Source of the DNA: JAAYDI01 sp052034005
GTDB taxonomy: Bacteria > Planctomycetota > Planctomycetia > Pirellulales > Pirellulaceae
NCBI GenBank assembly: GCA_052034005.1
Contig: JBPOJB010000041.1
Coordinates: forward strand, 1 to 60,347
Length of the DNA stretch: 60,347 nt
Direction: 5' to 3'
Numbering within the stretch: the stretch's first letter is position 1; each line of letters opens with the position of its first letter. Below, piece after piece: positions 8,552 through 16,805 of the stretch. The notes below the pieces were generated by a model. The model was not told where the DNA came from, did not search any database, and saw only the letters and a list, made by a program, of their open reading frames with translations. Position numbers and translations under genes: made by a program.

Positions 8552-9798
8552 GCGGGTACGGCCGCAAGAGGTGTCTGGGACTCTTTCTCCTCCTCGCCAT
8601 GCTCACCGGCTGCCGGGGCGCCGTGGACTTGGAGGATGCGTACGGGCAGCGGCGCGGGGCGGGCGGCAGCAGCGTCAACGGGACCAGCGTGCTGGCCGGC
8701 ATGTTCCGCCAGGCCGGTTTCCAGGTATCGAGCGTGAACCGCCTCTCCTCCGCATCGTTGCACCGGTGCGACGTGGTTGTCTGGGCGCCCGATGACTTTC
8801 GCCCGCCCGACGCCGACGTACGGCAGTTCTTCGAGGAGTGGTTCGCGTCTGATCGGCCGAAGACGCTCGTGTATATCGGCCGCGACTATGACGCGGCGCC
8901 GGACTATTGGGAAGCGGTACTCGCCTCGGCGCCCGCATCCGAACGAGTCGCGCTGATGCGGCGGCGGGCGCTGGCGATCGCCGACCACGAGGCGCGGCGA
9001 TTGGACATGCCCGCCGACGCGACGATCGAGTGGTTCACGATGCAGCGGGACCGGCCGCCGCGCAAGGCGGAGCAGCTGGGTGGACCCTGGAGCGCCGGGG
9101 TCGAGGAGTCGCGGACGGACATCCGCACCCGGGGATTGCTCCAGATCCCGACCGACGAGGAACTCGAGCAGCTCTGGTCGAGCGCCGGGCCGGCGGCCGA
9201 CAGCCGTCCGGCTTTCGCATCGCTGCTGAACGCCGGACCCACGGTCCTGGTGAGCCGTGTGACGAAGCCGACCTGGGGCGGCAGCCAGTTGATCGTCGTC
9301 ACCAACGGTTCCTTCCTGCTGAACCTGCCGCTGGTGAACCATGAGCATCGCAAGCTGGCCGGGCACCTGATCCGGGCGTGCCAGCCGGGTTCGCGCGTCG
9401 TCTTCCTGGAAAGCGGCCCCACGGGGCCGCGCGTGTTCGACGGGATGACCCCGCCGGAATCCTCGCTACGGGCGTCGCGCGAACAGGTCGCGCTGCTCGC
9501 CCACTGGTACGTGCTGGGGCTGGTCTACTGCCTGTGCGTCTTCCCGATCTTCGGCCGGCCCAAGACGCTCCGGGACACGGCCCCGGCGGAGTTCATCCAG
9601 CATGTGGAGGCGCTGGGCGACCTGCTGAGACGAACCCGCGACCACCGGTATGCGCGACGCCAGATCGAGCACTATTATGCGATCACTCGTCGTGATCCGG
9701 ACCGGCTACTGCACGGGCCAGCGCCGGCGGCCAACGGATCGCGTGACCGCAACGACCCCGCCCAGGAGCCGGCGCATCCGTCGGATGAACAAGCATGA
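8548..9798 (+). CDS. DUF4350 domain lipoprotein
   Basis: 416 residues. A basic N-terminus and hydrophobic stretch end in a lipobox (LTGC, cysteine near residue 22), predicting a lipid-anchored protein. The body has the DUF4350 layout: a GTSVLAGMFRQAGFQV stretch, an alternating alpha/beta segment with CDVVVWAPDDF, and later VLVSRVTKP and IVVTNGSFLLNLPLVNHEHRK, reminiscent of a glutamine-amidotransferase-like fold. One membrane helix lies near 310-330 (HWYVLGLVYCLCVFPIF). Two topological anchors, a lipid and a helix, are unusual. Stop and start overlap with both neighbours (ATGA). The biochemical role is unknown. Confidence 0.75.
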   Translation: MSGYGRKRCLGLFLLLAMLTGCRGAVDLEDAYGQRRGAGGSSVNGTSVLAGMFRQAGFQVSSVNRLSSASLHRCDVVVWAPDDFRPPDADVRQFFEEWFASDRPKTLVYIGRDYDAAPDYWEAVLASAPASERVALMRRRALAIADHEARRLDMPADATIEWFTMQRDRPPRKAEQLGGPWSAGVEESRTDIRTRGLLQIPTDEELEQLWSSAGPAADSRPAFASLLNAGPTVLVSRVTKPTWGGSQLIVVTNGSFLLNLPLVNHEHRKLAGHLIRACQPGSRVVFLESGPTGPRVFDGMTPPESSLRASREQVALLAHWYVLGLVYCLCVFPIFGRPKTLRDTAPAEFIQHVEALGDLLRRTRDHRYARRQIEHYYAITRRDPDRLLHGPAPAANGSRDRNDPAQEPAHPSDEQA

Positions 9799-11063
9799 GC
9801 GCGGTACCACCGAACCCTCCGTCCGAACAGAAGACCGTCCGGTTCACCTGCCGGCGCTGTGGCCGCACTTCGTCGTGCCCGGTTGGCCCCCTCGATCATT
9901 CGGTCACCTGTCCGCAGTGCCTGGCGTCCTATCCCATCGGGGACCATGCGGCGCCCCCGGAACCCGCGCCGCCGCCGGTCCAATCACCGTTCCGGGCGGC
10001 CCACGGTCCGGCGTTGGCCGCCCCGCCGGCGGCCGCGCGGGGCGACCGCGCGGCGGACTTGCCGCCCGACCGGATGTCGGTCCAGCGGAGCCTGGCCGCC
10101 GGCGCGCACGACACGCCGGCGCGGCGCGTCTTCCAACGGATGGCGGACGAGATCGGCAAGATCTTCGTGGGGCAGGACGAGCTGGTCCTGGGCTCGCTGG
10201 TCGCCCTCTTCTCGAGCGGGCATGTGCTGGTGGAGAGTGTGCCGGGCCTGGGCAAGACGCTGTTCGTGCGCACCCTGGGGCGCGTGCTCGGCTGCGCTTT
10301 CGGGCGCATCCAGTTCACGGCCGACTTGATGCCGTCGGACATCACGGGCGCGCCGATCTTCGACATGAAGACCCAGGAGTTCCGCTTCCGGCCCGGGCCG
10401 GTGTTCACGCAGATCCTGTTGGCGGACGAGATCAACCGTTCGCCGGCCAAGACCCATGCCGCGCTGCTGGAGATCATGCAGGAGTACCGGGTCACGGTCG
10501 ACGGCAAGAGCCACGCGCTGGAACGCCCGTTTCTCGTGCTGGCCACCCAGAACCCGATCGAGTCGGAGGGCACGTACAACCTGCCCGAAGCGCAACTCGA
10601 CCGCTTCATGTTCAAGCTGGTGGCCGACTATCCGGGCCAAGAGGAAGAGGCCCTGATCCTGCAGATGCACAGCGGCCAGGCGGACATCACCGAGCGGCTG
10701 GAGCGGGCGGTCTCCACGGTTACCTGCCCCGCGGAGATCGTCGCGATCACGCAGGAGAACAGCCGGGTGCGGGTCGCTGACCGGCTGCTGGACTACATCA
10801 ACAAGCTGGTCCGCCTGACTCGGCAGTGGCCGCAGTTCCACATGGGTGCTTCGCCGCGTGCGGGGATCGCGTTGATGCAGGCGGTCCGCACGCTGGCCGC
10901 CTTCGAGGGGCGGGACTATGCGATCCCGGACGACGTCGTGCAGCTGGCGCTGCCCGCCTTGCGCCATCGTGTGATCCTGACGGCGGAGGCGGAGGTGGAG
11001 GGGCATCGCGTGGACGATCTGCTGCGCGAGCTGATCCGCAGCCTGGAGGTGCCTCGGCTGTGA
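9795..11063 (+). CDS. MoxR-family AAA+ ATPase with N-terminal zinc ribbon
   Basis: 422 residues. Residues about 15-48 form a zinc ribbon with C19/C22 and C39/C42, followed by a Pro/Ala-rich linker to about 100. The AAA_3 domain follows: Walker A VPGLGKT (149-155), Walker B LLADEINR (208-215), and sensor-1 ATQNPIE. The C-terminal lid (AAA lid 2) ends the protein. MoxR ATPases act as chaperone-like remodelers for partners that often carry a VWA or DUF58 domain, as in the next gene. The extra zinc ribbon is not part of the core family and may dock the ATPase on its membrane partners (inference). The gene starts by ATGA overlap and hands over to DUF58 by a GTGA overlap. Confidence 0.9.
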   Translation: MSAVPPNPPSEQKTVRFTCRRCGRTSSCPVGPLDHSVTCPQCLASYPIGDHAAPPEPAPPPVQSPFRAAHGPALAAPPAAARGDRAADLPPDRMSVQRSLAAGAHDTPARRVFQRMADEIGKIFVGQDELVLGSLVALFSSGHVLVESVPGLGKTLFVRTLGRVLGCAFGRIQFTADLMPSDITGAPIFDMKTQEFRFRPGPVFTQILLADEINRSPAKTHAALLEIMQEYRVTVDGKSHALERPFLVLATQNPIESEGTYNLPEAQLDRFMFKLVADYPGQEEEALILQMHSGQADITERLERAVSTVTCPAEIVAITQENSRVRVADRLLDYINKLVRLTRQWPQFHMGASPRAGIALMQAVRTLAAFEGRDYAIPDDVVQLALPALRHRVILTAEAEVEGHRVDDLLRELIRSLEVPRL

Positions 11064-12463
11064 TCCGCGAACTGCTCCAGCAGCTGGCGCTCCATCTGGT
11101 GCTGCTCACAGCCCTGGCGGCCGCCCCGCTGATCCTGCTGGCGCGCCGGCGCGTGTTTCCACATACGCCGCTGGTGGCGATCCTGCTGGTCCCCAGCCTG
11201 CTGGCGCTGGTGCTGCTCGCGTGGCCGGAGTTCCTGTTGGTGGTGATGCTCGTCGATGCGGCGATCCTGGCCCTGGCGGCGGCCGATCTGTGGACGCTGC
11301 CGTCGGCCAACGCATTCTCGGCGCAGCGAGAGCTTGGACGAATCGCCTCGCTGGACAAGCCGCATCTGGTCCGGCTGACGGTCGCCAATCGGCGTCGGCG
11401 AACGGTCCGCCTGTGGCTCCGCGATGACCTGCCCGGGTCGTTCGAAGCCACTCCTCACGAGTTCTCGCTGCAATTGACGGGCCTCAGCCGCGTGCAGTTG
11501 GAGTATCGCTTCCGGCCGACCCGGCGCGGCGCTTTCGCGCTGGCGTGCGTCCACCTGCGCGTGCGGAGCCAGGCGGGGTTCTGGAAGCGTCAACTCACCT
11601 GCCCGGCCGTGTCGGAAGTGCATGTGTATCCCAACATGGTCCAGTTGAGCGAGTACGCGATCCTGGCGCGCAAGAACCGGCTGAGTCTGATGGGCGTGCG
11701 GCGGAGCCGCAAGATCGGGCAGGACCATGATTTCGAACGATTGCGGGATTACACGCTCGACGACAACTACAAGCACATCGATTGGCGCGCCACCGCCCGC
11801 CGGCGCAAGCTGACCGTCAAGCAGTACCAGACCAGCCAGAGCCAGCGGATCGTGTTCCTGCTGGATTGCGGCCGCCTGATGAACAGCATGTCGGCCGGCC
11901 TGAGCCTGCTGGATCACGCCTTGAACGCCACCCTCATGCTCGCCTACGTGGCCCTGCGCCAAGGCGACTCCGTCGGACTCGTGTGCTTCTCCGACCGGAT
12001 CCACGAGTCGGTGCCGGCGCGTGGCGGCATGAGCCAGATGAACCACTTGCTGCATGCGGCGTTCGACCAGTTCCCGCAATTGGTCGAGTCCCGCTACGAC
12101 CTCGCATTCCTCCATCTGGCCACCCGGTTCCGCAAACGCGCCTTGGTGGTGCTGGTGAGCAACCTGATTGACGAAGTCAACAGCGATCAAGTGAAGCGGT
12201 ACCTGCGGTCGCAGATCGGACGCCATCTGCCGCTGTGCGTGCTGTTGCGCGACCACAGTCTTGTGGACGCCGCCGAACTGGCGCTGCCGGACGAGCAGCA
12301 GCTGTACCGGGCCGCCGCGGCGGCCCAGATCCTCAGCTGGCGCCAGGAAGTGCTCACCGACCTGGAGCATCAGGGTGTCCTGGTGCTGGACCTGTTCCCC
12401 GAAGAGATGACCGCCCCGCTGGTGAACCGATACCTCGACATCAAGGCGCGGCACCTGCTGTGA
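11060..12463 (+). CDS. DUF58 domain protein, membrane-anchored
   Basis: 467 residues from GTG 11060, overlapping the MoxR stop (GTGA). Two N-terminal membrane segments (about 8-28 and 35-55) are followed by a beta-rich region. The DUF58 signature is near 230-260, with a GQDHDFERLRDYTLDDNYK segment and then IDWRATAR. A VWA-like domain with degenerate MIDAS (VFLLDCGRLM) occupies about 270-440. DUF58 proteins are the usual MoxR partner. This is the last gene of the operon, convergent with the ECF anti-sigma gene about 160 bp away. No clear intrinsic terminator follows. Confidence 0.88.
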   Translation: MIRELLQQLALHLVLLTALAAAPLILLARRRVFPHTPLVAILLVPSLLALVLLAWPEFLLVVMLVDAAILALAAADLWTLPSANAFSAQRELGRIASLDKPHLVRLTVANRRRRTVRLWLRDDLPGSFEATPHEFSLQLTGLSRVQLEYRFRPTRRGAFALACVHLRVRSQAGFWKRQLTCPAVSEVHVYPNMVQLSEYAILARKNRLSLMGVRRSRKIGQDHDFERLRDYTLDDNYKHIDWRATARRRKLTVKQYQTSQSQRIVFLLDCGRLMNSMSAGLSLLDHALNATLMLAYVALRQGDSVGLVCFSDRIHESVPARGGMSQMNHLLHAAFDQFPQLVESRYDLAFLHLATRFRKRALVVLVSNLIDEVNSDQVKRYLRSQIGRHLPLCVLLRDHSLVDAAELALPDEQQLYRAAAAAQILSWRQEVLTDLEHQGVLVLDLFPEEMTAPLVNRYLDIKARHLL

Positions 12464-12622
12464 GAGGCGGGCTGGACGCGTCCGCGCACGCCGCCTACCG
12501 GCCGCGCGGGCGGAGCGAGCCGGGAGATGTCTCCGATCTCCAATGCGAACAACCTCTCCCGTTCACCTCCCGTCCGTCCCACGCTGCGGAACCTCTGGGG
12601 CGATGCCTCGGAATCGGGGCCT

Positions 12623-13030
12623 TCAGGAGCGTTGGAGGTATCCGGCGCTGGAGTCGAAGTACTTCTTGCGCCGCACCACGGTTGACTCGTCCAGCTCGGC
12701 CTGGCGTTGTCGCAGGTCCTCGAGGTTGGCGTGGCACAGCCGGCAGCCGACGACTTCCAGATGGAACCGCACGTAATTGGCCTGGTCGTCGTCGAGGATT
12801 CCCAGCAGATAGCTGCCCATCTGTTCGCGCGTCGGGCAGCTGATGCGATGCCGGCGCCAGATTTCACCCAGCGAGTGCACGCCCGCATCACGCCGGCTGT
12901 GGATCCGGGCCAGCAGCTTGAGCAGCTCCGGATTCCGGCGCAGCTCGGCTTCAATGGCCGCCATCTCCGGCGATGCGAGCGCTTCGTCGAGGTAGGCTTC
13001 CAGATCCGATTCCGTCAGTGGACGCGTCAT
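12623..13030 (-). CDS. Zinc-type anti-sigma-like regulator
   Basis: 135 residues, encoded 52 bp downstream of the ECF sigma gene. ATG 13030 follows a good GAGGTGAAG ribosome site. The C-terminal half has CPTREQMGSYLLG and then HLEVVGCRLC, that is Cys, His and a CxxC pair spaced like a zf-HC2/anti-sigma zinc domain, although the spacing is H-x5-C rather than H-x3-C. There is no membrane segment, so the protein should be cytoplasmic. The position directly after a sigma factor, together with the zinc motif, suggests that it binds or modulates that sigma factor. An unrelated zinc-binding role cannot be excluded. Confidence 0.6.
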   Translation of the reverse strand: MTRPLTESDLEAYLDEALASPEMAAIEAELRRNPELLKLLARIHSRRDAGVHSLGEIWRRHRISCPTREQMGSYLLGILDDDQANYVRFHLEVVGCRLCHANLEDLRQRQAELDESTVVRRKKYFDSSAGYLQRS

Positions 13031-13082
13031 GAGGGTGCTTCACCTCGGACCGAGTATCTCCCGTGCCCAGGCGGGGTTGTAT

Positions 13083-13727
13083 TCACGGTTCGTCGTACAG
13101 TTCAGGAAACACATCTTCCGACAGCCCTTGCCGCCGGATTATGGACCGGAGCCGAGCCACGAAGTCGAATTTGAAATTCGCCACCTGCTGCTCGGAAATG
13201 TCCAGTTGCGCGGCGACTGCCTTGTTGGCCCACCCGCGCACGAACAACAGTTCGGTGCACTTGAGTTTCGTCCAGTCGCCCCGCTGCCGCCAGCGCGCGA
13301 TCTGCTCGCGCAGCGCCGTTACGATCGCCTTCTCTTCCAGCCCGTGGCGCTCGCCGCTGCGCACAATGCTGCTGGCCGCCCGCGCCTTGCCCGCCAACTG
13401 CCAGTCCCCGCTCGAATCGGCGCCCGCCGAGAGCGGGATGCGGGGCCGGCGGCCCTCCCGCCGCAGGTGGTCGGTCAGCTTGTAGGCACAGATGGAGAAC
13501 AGGTAGCTCTCCAGGGGCCGGCGGCCGTCGTAATTGGGCAAGCTGTTCAGGAATCCCACGAATGCTTCCTGGACCACATCCTCGCTGGCACCGCGATGCC
13601 CGATCCGGCTCTCGACGAACGCCAACAAGCGCCCCTCGTAGCGGGAGATCAGGTCACGCCAGGCATCCGAATCCCCATCCCGGATGCGCTGGACCAGCAG
13701 GGCGTCGGTATCGCTTGCGCCACACAT
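13083..13727 (-). CDS. ECF-type RNA polymerase sigma factor
   Basis: 214 residues from ATG 13727 (MCGASDTD); an upstream in-frame extension to 13796 would overlap the preceding gene and is less likely. Sigma region 2 covers about 8-85, with the DVVQEAFVGFLNSLP and ESYLFSICAYKLTDHLRR signatures. Region 4 (about 160-200) has the helix-turn-helix NKAVAAQLDISEQQVANFK. The linker of about 60 residues between them is long for an ECF factor. It lies downstream of a Ser/Thr kinase and an FHA protein, as in the kinase-linked ECF groups known from Planctomycetota, so its activity is probably tied to phosphorylation. Target promoters are unknown. Confidence 0.85.
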   Translation of the reverse strand: MCGASDTDALLVQRIRDGDSDAWRDLISRYEGRLLAFVESRIGHRGASEDVVQEAFVGFLNSLPNYDGRRPLESYLFSICAYKLTDHLRREGRRPRIPLSAGADSSGDWQLAGKARAASSIVRSGERHGLEEKAIVTALREQIARWRQRGDWTKLKCTELLFVRGWANKAVAAQLDISEQQVANFKFDFVARLRSIIRRQGLSEDVFPELYDEP

Positions 13728-13755
13728 TCGACTCGGCGGGAGACCAGCCGTCAGG

Positions 13756-14670
13756 TTAGGGCCAGAGCCAGGGTATCGACCGCGCCAGCCAGACACCCGA
13801 CACGATCAACCCCAGTATCGCCACAAATGTGGCCAACTTCAAGCGCCCCGTATAGAAGCCACGCGTGGCCGTATCCACCTGGAAGTAGCTCAACAACAGC
13901 GCGAGCGAGCCCAGCAGGGCGGCCGCGGCCAGCGCCACCTTCACCAAGCGGGCACGCGCCACGATCTGGTGCCACCTCTGCGCGATCTCCCGGCGAAACT
14001 CCGGACCAAACTCGAGCAGCGCGTGGGATTGGACCATCTCCCCCACCGACGGCGATATCACCTTCTCGTTGTAGTAATTCGTGCTCGCCACCAACGTGCG
14101 CCGGATGCGACCCAGGTCGTACTCGATCCAACGCGCGGCCGTCGTACTGCCCAACAGGTCATTGATGTACTCGTCCGTCAGGCGCTTGAGCTCTACGTTC
14201 AGTTCCTGCTCCGCCTCGGCCTGCGAGCAGAAGGGCCCCGCCGTGGCGCACACCTGATGGACCGCGCCTTCGTCGCGGGCTGGACGGTCCACCCAGGCCG
14301 GTCGCGCGTCGTAATCGATCTGTACCGTGGCGTCCGCGTCTCCAGACAACGGGGCCGCGTCGCGGTCGGATATCTCCAATCCCTCCACCGCCTCGGGCGG
14401 GTGGGCGGGGCGGGCGTCCAGGAGCCACTGGGCGACCGCCGCCGGGCTGGCCCCGGCGGTGGCCATCGTCACCTGACGCGCGACCACGAAGTCGCCGCGG
14501 CACCAGGCACAGAGGCCCAGCAAGCCCAGGGCCAGACACACGATCCCCACCAGGTTCAAACACACCGCGCACAGCCGACGGCGAGCCCGCGCCGATCGCT
14601 CGGCAGCGACCGCGCTGATGATCACCGCGAGGCCCAGCACCACGATCAAGGTCACGGCCATGGTGGTCAC
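13756..14670 (-). CDS. Hypothetical membrane protein between the kinase and the ECF sigma factor
   Basis: 304 residues starting by ATGA overlap with the kinase stop. Two N-terminal membrane segments (about 4-22 and 34-56), a central soluble part of about 170 residues and two C-terminal segments (about 240-262 and 275-298) predict a protein with an extracytoplasmic or cytoplasmic loop flanked by helices. The loop contains only two cysteines (CATAGPFC), which could form a disulfide if outside. I do not recognise the family. Its position in a kinase-to-sigma operon suggests a sensor or membrane scaffold (inference). Confidence 0.7.
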   Translation of the reverse strand: MTTMAVTLIVVLGLAVIISAVAAERSARARRRLCAVCLNLVGIVCLALGLLGLCAWCRGDFVVARQVTMATAGASPAAVAQWLLDARPAHPPEAVEGLEISDRDAAPLSGDADATVQIDYDARPAWVDRPARDEGAVHQVCATAGPFCSQAEAEQELNVELKRLTDEYINDLLGSTTAARWIEYDLGRIRRTLVASTNYYNEKVISPSVGEMVQSHALLEFGPEFRREIAQRWHQIVARARLVKVALAAAALLGSLALLLSYFQVDTATRGFYTGRLKLATFVAILGLIVSGVWLARSIPWLWP

Positions 14671-16805
14671 CCTCCCGACACTCCCGCCGCGTCATGTCGA
14701 AACCGCGCCCGCTTACTCGATGGCATCCAAGGTGCCGCAAGCTGGATGGACACCGAGATGGTCAGCGCCAACAGAAACCCCCACGGGACCTGCCACGGGA
14801 TCAGCATGGCGACCAGCGCGTACACACCGGTCGCCCACAGGCTGAACCGCGTCTTCCGCAACGGGTCCACTTGACGCCACCAGCGGAGCAGGACGAACAG
14901 CGTGGCGAAGTAGGCCAGGAACGCCGCCAGGTCGGGCGCGCCGTCATCGGCATAAATGCCGGTCGGGATGACCTCGTGCGGCAGTTCCAGCACGTTGAAC
15001 ATCTCCTGGGTCGACAAGCGGACCATCAGCAGGCCGCTCGCCGCGAACGTCGCGCCGCCGAGCGCCAGGCCAGCCACCACCATCACGAAGCGGCGCAAGA
15101 CATCGTCCCCCTCGTAGCCTTCCCAAAACTTGGCCAGACCGAGGATGAGCCACGCGCCTGCGACACTCGAGATCGTGAACCAGGTGAAGAACGACCAGGT
15201 GGCGACGGAGCCGTCCAGTGGTCGGCCGCTGGCCACCAGGATGATCAAGCAGAGGACGGCCGACACGATGGCCGCCATGAGGAACGAGCCGGTCAATTCG
15301 GCCAGTCGCTGCGCAAACGTCTTGCACCGCAGGCTCTCGCGCGCTTGGTCCTGCCAGTACACGCGCGGCGCGCGGCGGCGATGGCGCAAAGGCGACGGCG
15401 GCGTCTCGACCGGCGGCCGCGCAGGCGCGACGAGCCGGGCGTCCGGCGCGGGCCCAGCCGACGGCTCCACCACCACCGTGCGCACGGCGAAATACACCAG
15501 GTAGGCCACGCCCAGGAGCACGGCCAGCGGCACAAGCCACTGGGAATTGACGATCACCAGCAGCACGGCCGCGGCTACCAGAACCACTTTGATCGGGGTG
15601 CCCAGGCGCGACGTGGTCCACCAATGCGAGAACCGCTGGTAGACCTCACCGAGGGCCGCCGCGATGGGCTCCCGAACCGGCCGCGTGGCGCCGACCACCG
15701 GCGGCTTCGCCACCTCGGCCGTCACCACTTCCACGACCGGCCCGAACACGATCTCGTCCGACGTGACACCCTCGCCGTCGATATACAGTGGTTGGGCGGC
15801 GTCGGCGACCGGCGTGCCGACCGCAACGGCTGGAATCACAGGCGGGACGCTCGCCGGCCCCGTCGGCACCGGCTCGGTGCCGCGGTCGAACTGCGTGGCC
15901 CGCAACATCTCGCCGACAGTCCGATACCGCTGGGCCGGATCTTTGAACAGCGCTCGTTCGATCACGCGGCGGAATCGGGGCGGCACCTGCCGCAGGTCGG
16001 GGTCCGCCGTGAGATGCTTCATGATGATCTCCTGGCTGCTCTCCCCATCAAAGGGTACCCGCCCCGTGAGCATCTCGCACAGAATGATCCCCAACGCGTA
16101 GACGTCGATCTCTTTGCCGTACACCCCTTTGCCGATCTCCGGCGCCATGTAGTGGAACGTCCCCACACTCTCGGTCTGACCGCTGCGCCGACTGCACGAG
16201 ATGAACTTGGACAGCCCGTAATCGCCGATCTTGACCACCCCTTCGTCCCGAAAGATGTTCCCCGGTTTCAGGTCCCGGTGGGCGATGCCGTGGTCGTGCA
16301 GGTAGGCCACGCCGGCTGCAATCCCGCTGAACCAGAACCTGGCTTCTTCCAAAGGCATGCCGTTGGGGTTGCGGTCGATCACATCCTTCAGGCTCTCACC
16401 CGATACGTACTCCATCACGATCCAGCTTTCGCCCAGATCGTCATGCTTGATGTCGAAGATGGAGATCAGGTTGGGGTGTTTGAGGTTCAGACACTGGGTG
16501 ACGCCGCGGAGTTCGACCTCCAGGTTCCGTTGAATCCGCTTCAGGGCCACTTCCTTGCCGGCATCGCTGGTCGCGAAGTAGACCTCGCCGAAGCCGCCGA
16601 TCCCGACACCCCGTTTGATGGTGTATCCGTCGAGCGGTCGCGCGCCGGAGGCGTAGACGAATTTCATTGGACCAGGTCCCGCGGAAGAGGTTGATTCCCG
16701 GGCGGCCGTACGTTCCAACTGCCGGCCGCCTTGCTCTAGAGTAGCGGCTGGTTTGCGCATTTGTCCAGTTTCTCCCGGCTTGGGCCCATCATGGTTATCG
16801 TTCAC
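14667..16805 (-). CDS. Serine/threonine protein kinase with C-terminal membrane region
   Basis: 712 residues from GTG 16805, which overlaps the FHA gene stop (GTGA); ATG 16667 (MKFVYASG), close to the domain start, is an alternative. The kinase domain covers about 62-330: glycine loop GVGIGGFGEV (66-75), Lys89 in VALKR, HRDLKPGN (176-183), DYG in place of DFG (195-197), and APE (221-223). All catalytic residues are present, so it should be active. The C-terminal half has several hydrophobic segments (about 410-460 and 535-700), giving a membrane-bound kinase. With an FHA protein before it and an ECF sigma factor after it, it probably phosphorylates one or both. Confidence 0.88.
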   Translation of the reverse strand: MNDNHDGPKPGETGQMRKPAATLEQGGRQLERTAARESTSSAGPGPMKFVYASGARPLDGYTIKRGVGIGGFGEVYFATSDAGKEVALKRIQRNLEVELRGVTQCLNLKHPNLISIFDIKHDDLGESWIVMEYVSGESLKDVIDRNPNGMPLEEARFWFSGIAAGVAYLHDHGIAHRDLKPGNIFRDEGVVKIGDYGLSKFISCSRRSGQTESVGTFHYMAPEIGKGVYGKEIDVYALGIILCEMLTGRVPFDGESSQEIIMKHLTADPDLRQVPPRFRRVIERALFKDPAQRYRTVGEMLRATQFDRGTEPVPTGPASVPPVIPAVAVGTPVADAAQPLYIDGEGVTSDEIVFGPVVEVVTAEVAKPPVVGATRPVREPIAAALGEVYQRFSHWWTTSRLGTPIKVVLVAAAVLLVIVNSQWLVPLAVLLGVAYLVYFAVRTVVVEPSAGPAPDARLVAPARPPVETPPSPLRHRRRAPRVYWQDQARESLRCKTFAQRLAELTGSFLMAAIVSAVLCLIILVASGRPLDGSVATWSFFTWFTISSVAGAWLILGLAKFWEGYEGDDVLRRFVMVVAGLALGGATFAASGLLMVRLSTQEMFNVLELPHEVIPTGIYADDGAPDLAAFLAYFATLFVLLRWWRQVDPLRKTRFSLWATGVYALVAMLIPWQVPWGFLLALTISVSIQLAAPWMPSSKRARFRHDAAGVSGG

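Noticed and set aside
14694..16694. A 666-codon open frame antisense to the kinase, and a similar one at 32865-34664 antisense to the permease
   Set aside because: Compositions dominated by Arg, His, Gln and Asp with no motifs; the opposite strands encode conserved proteins with start-stop coupling.
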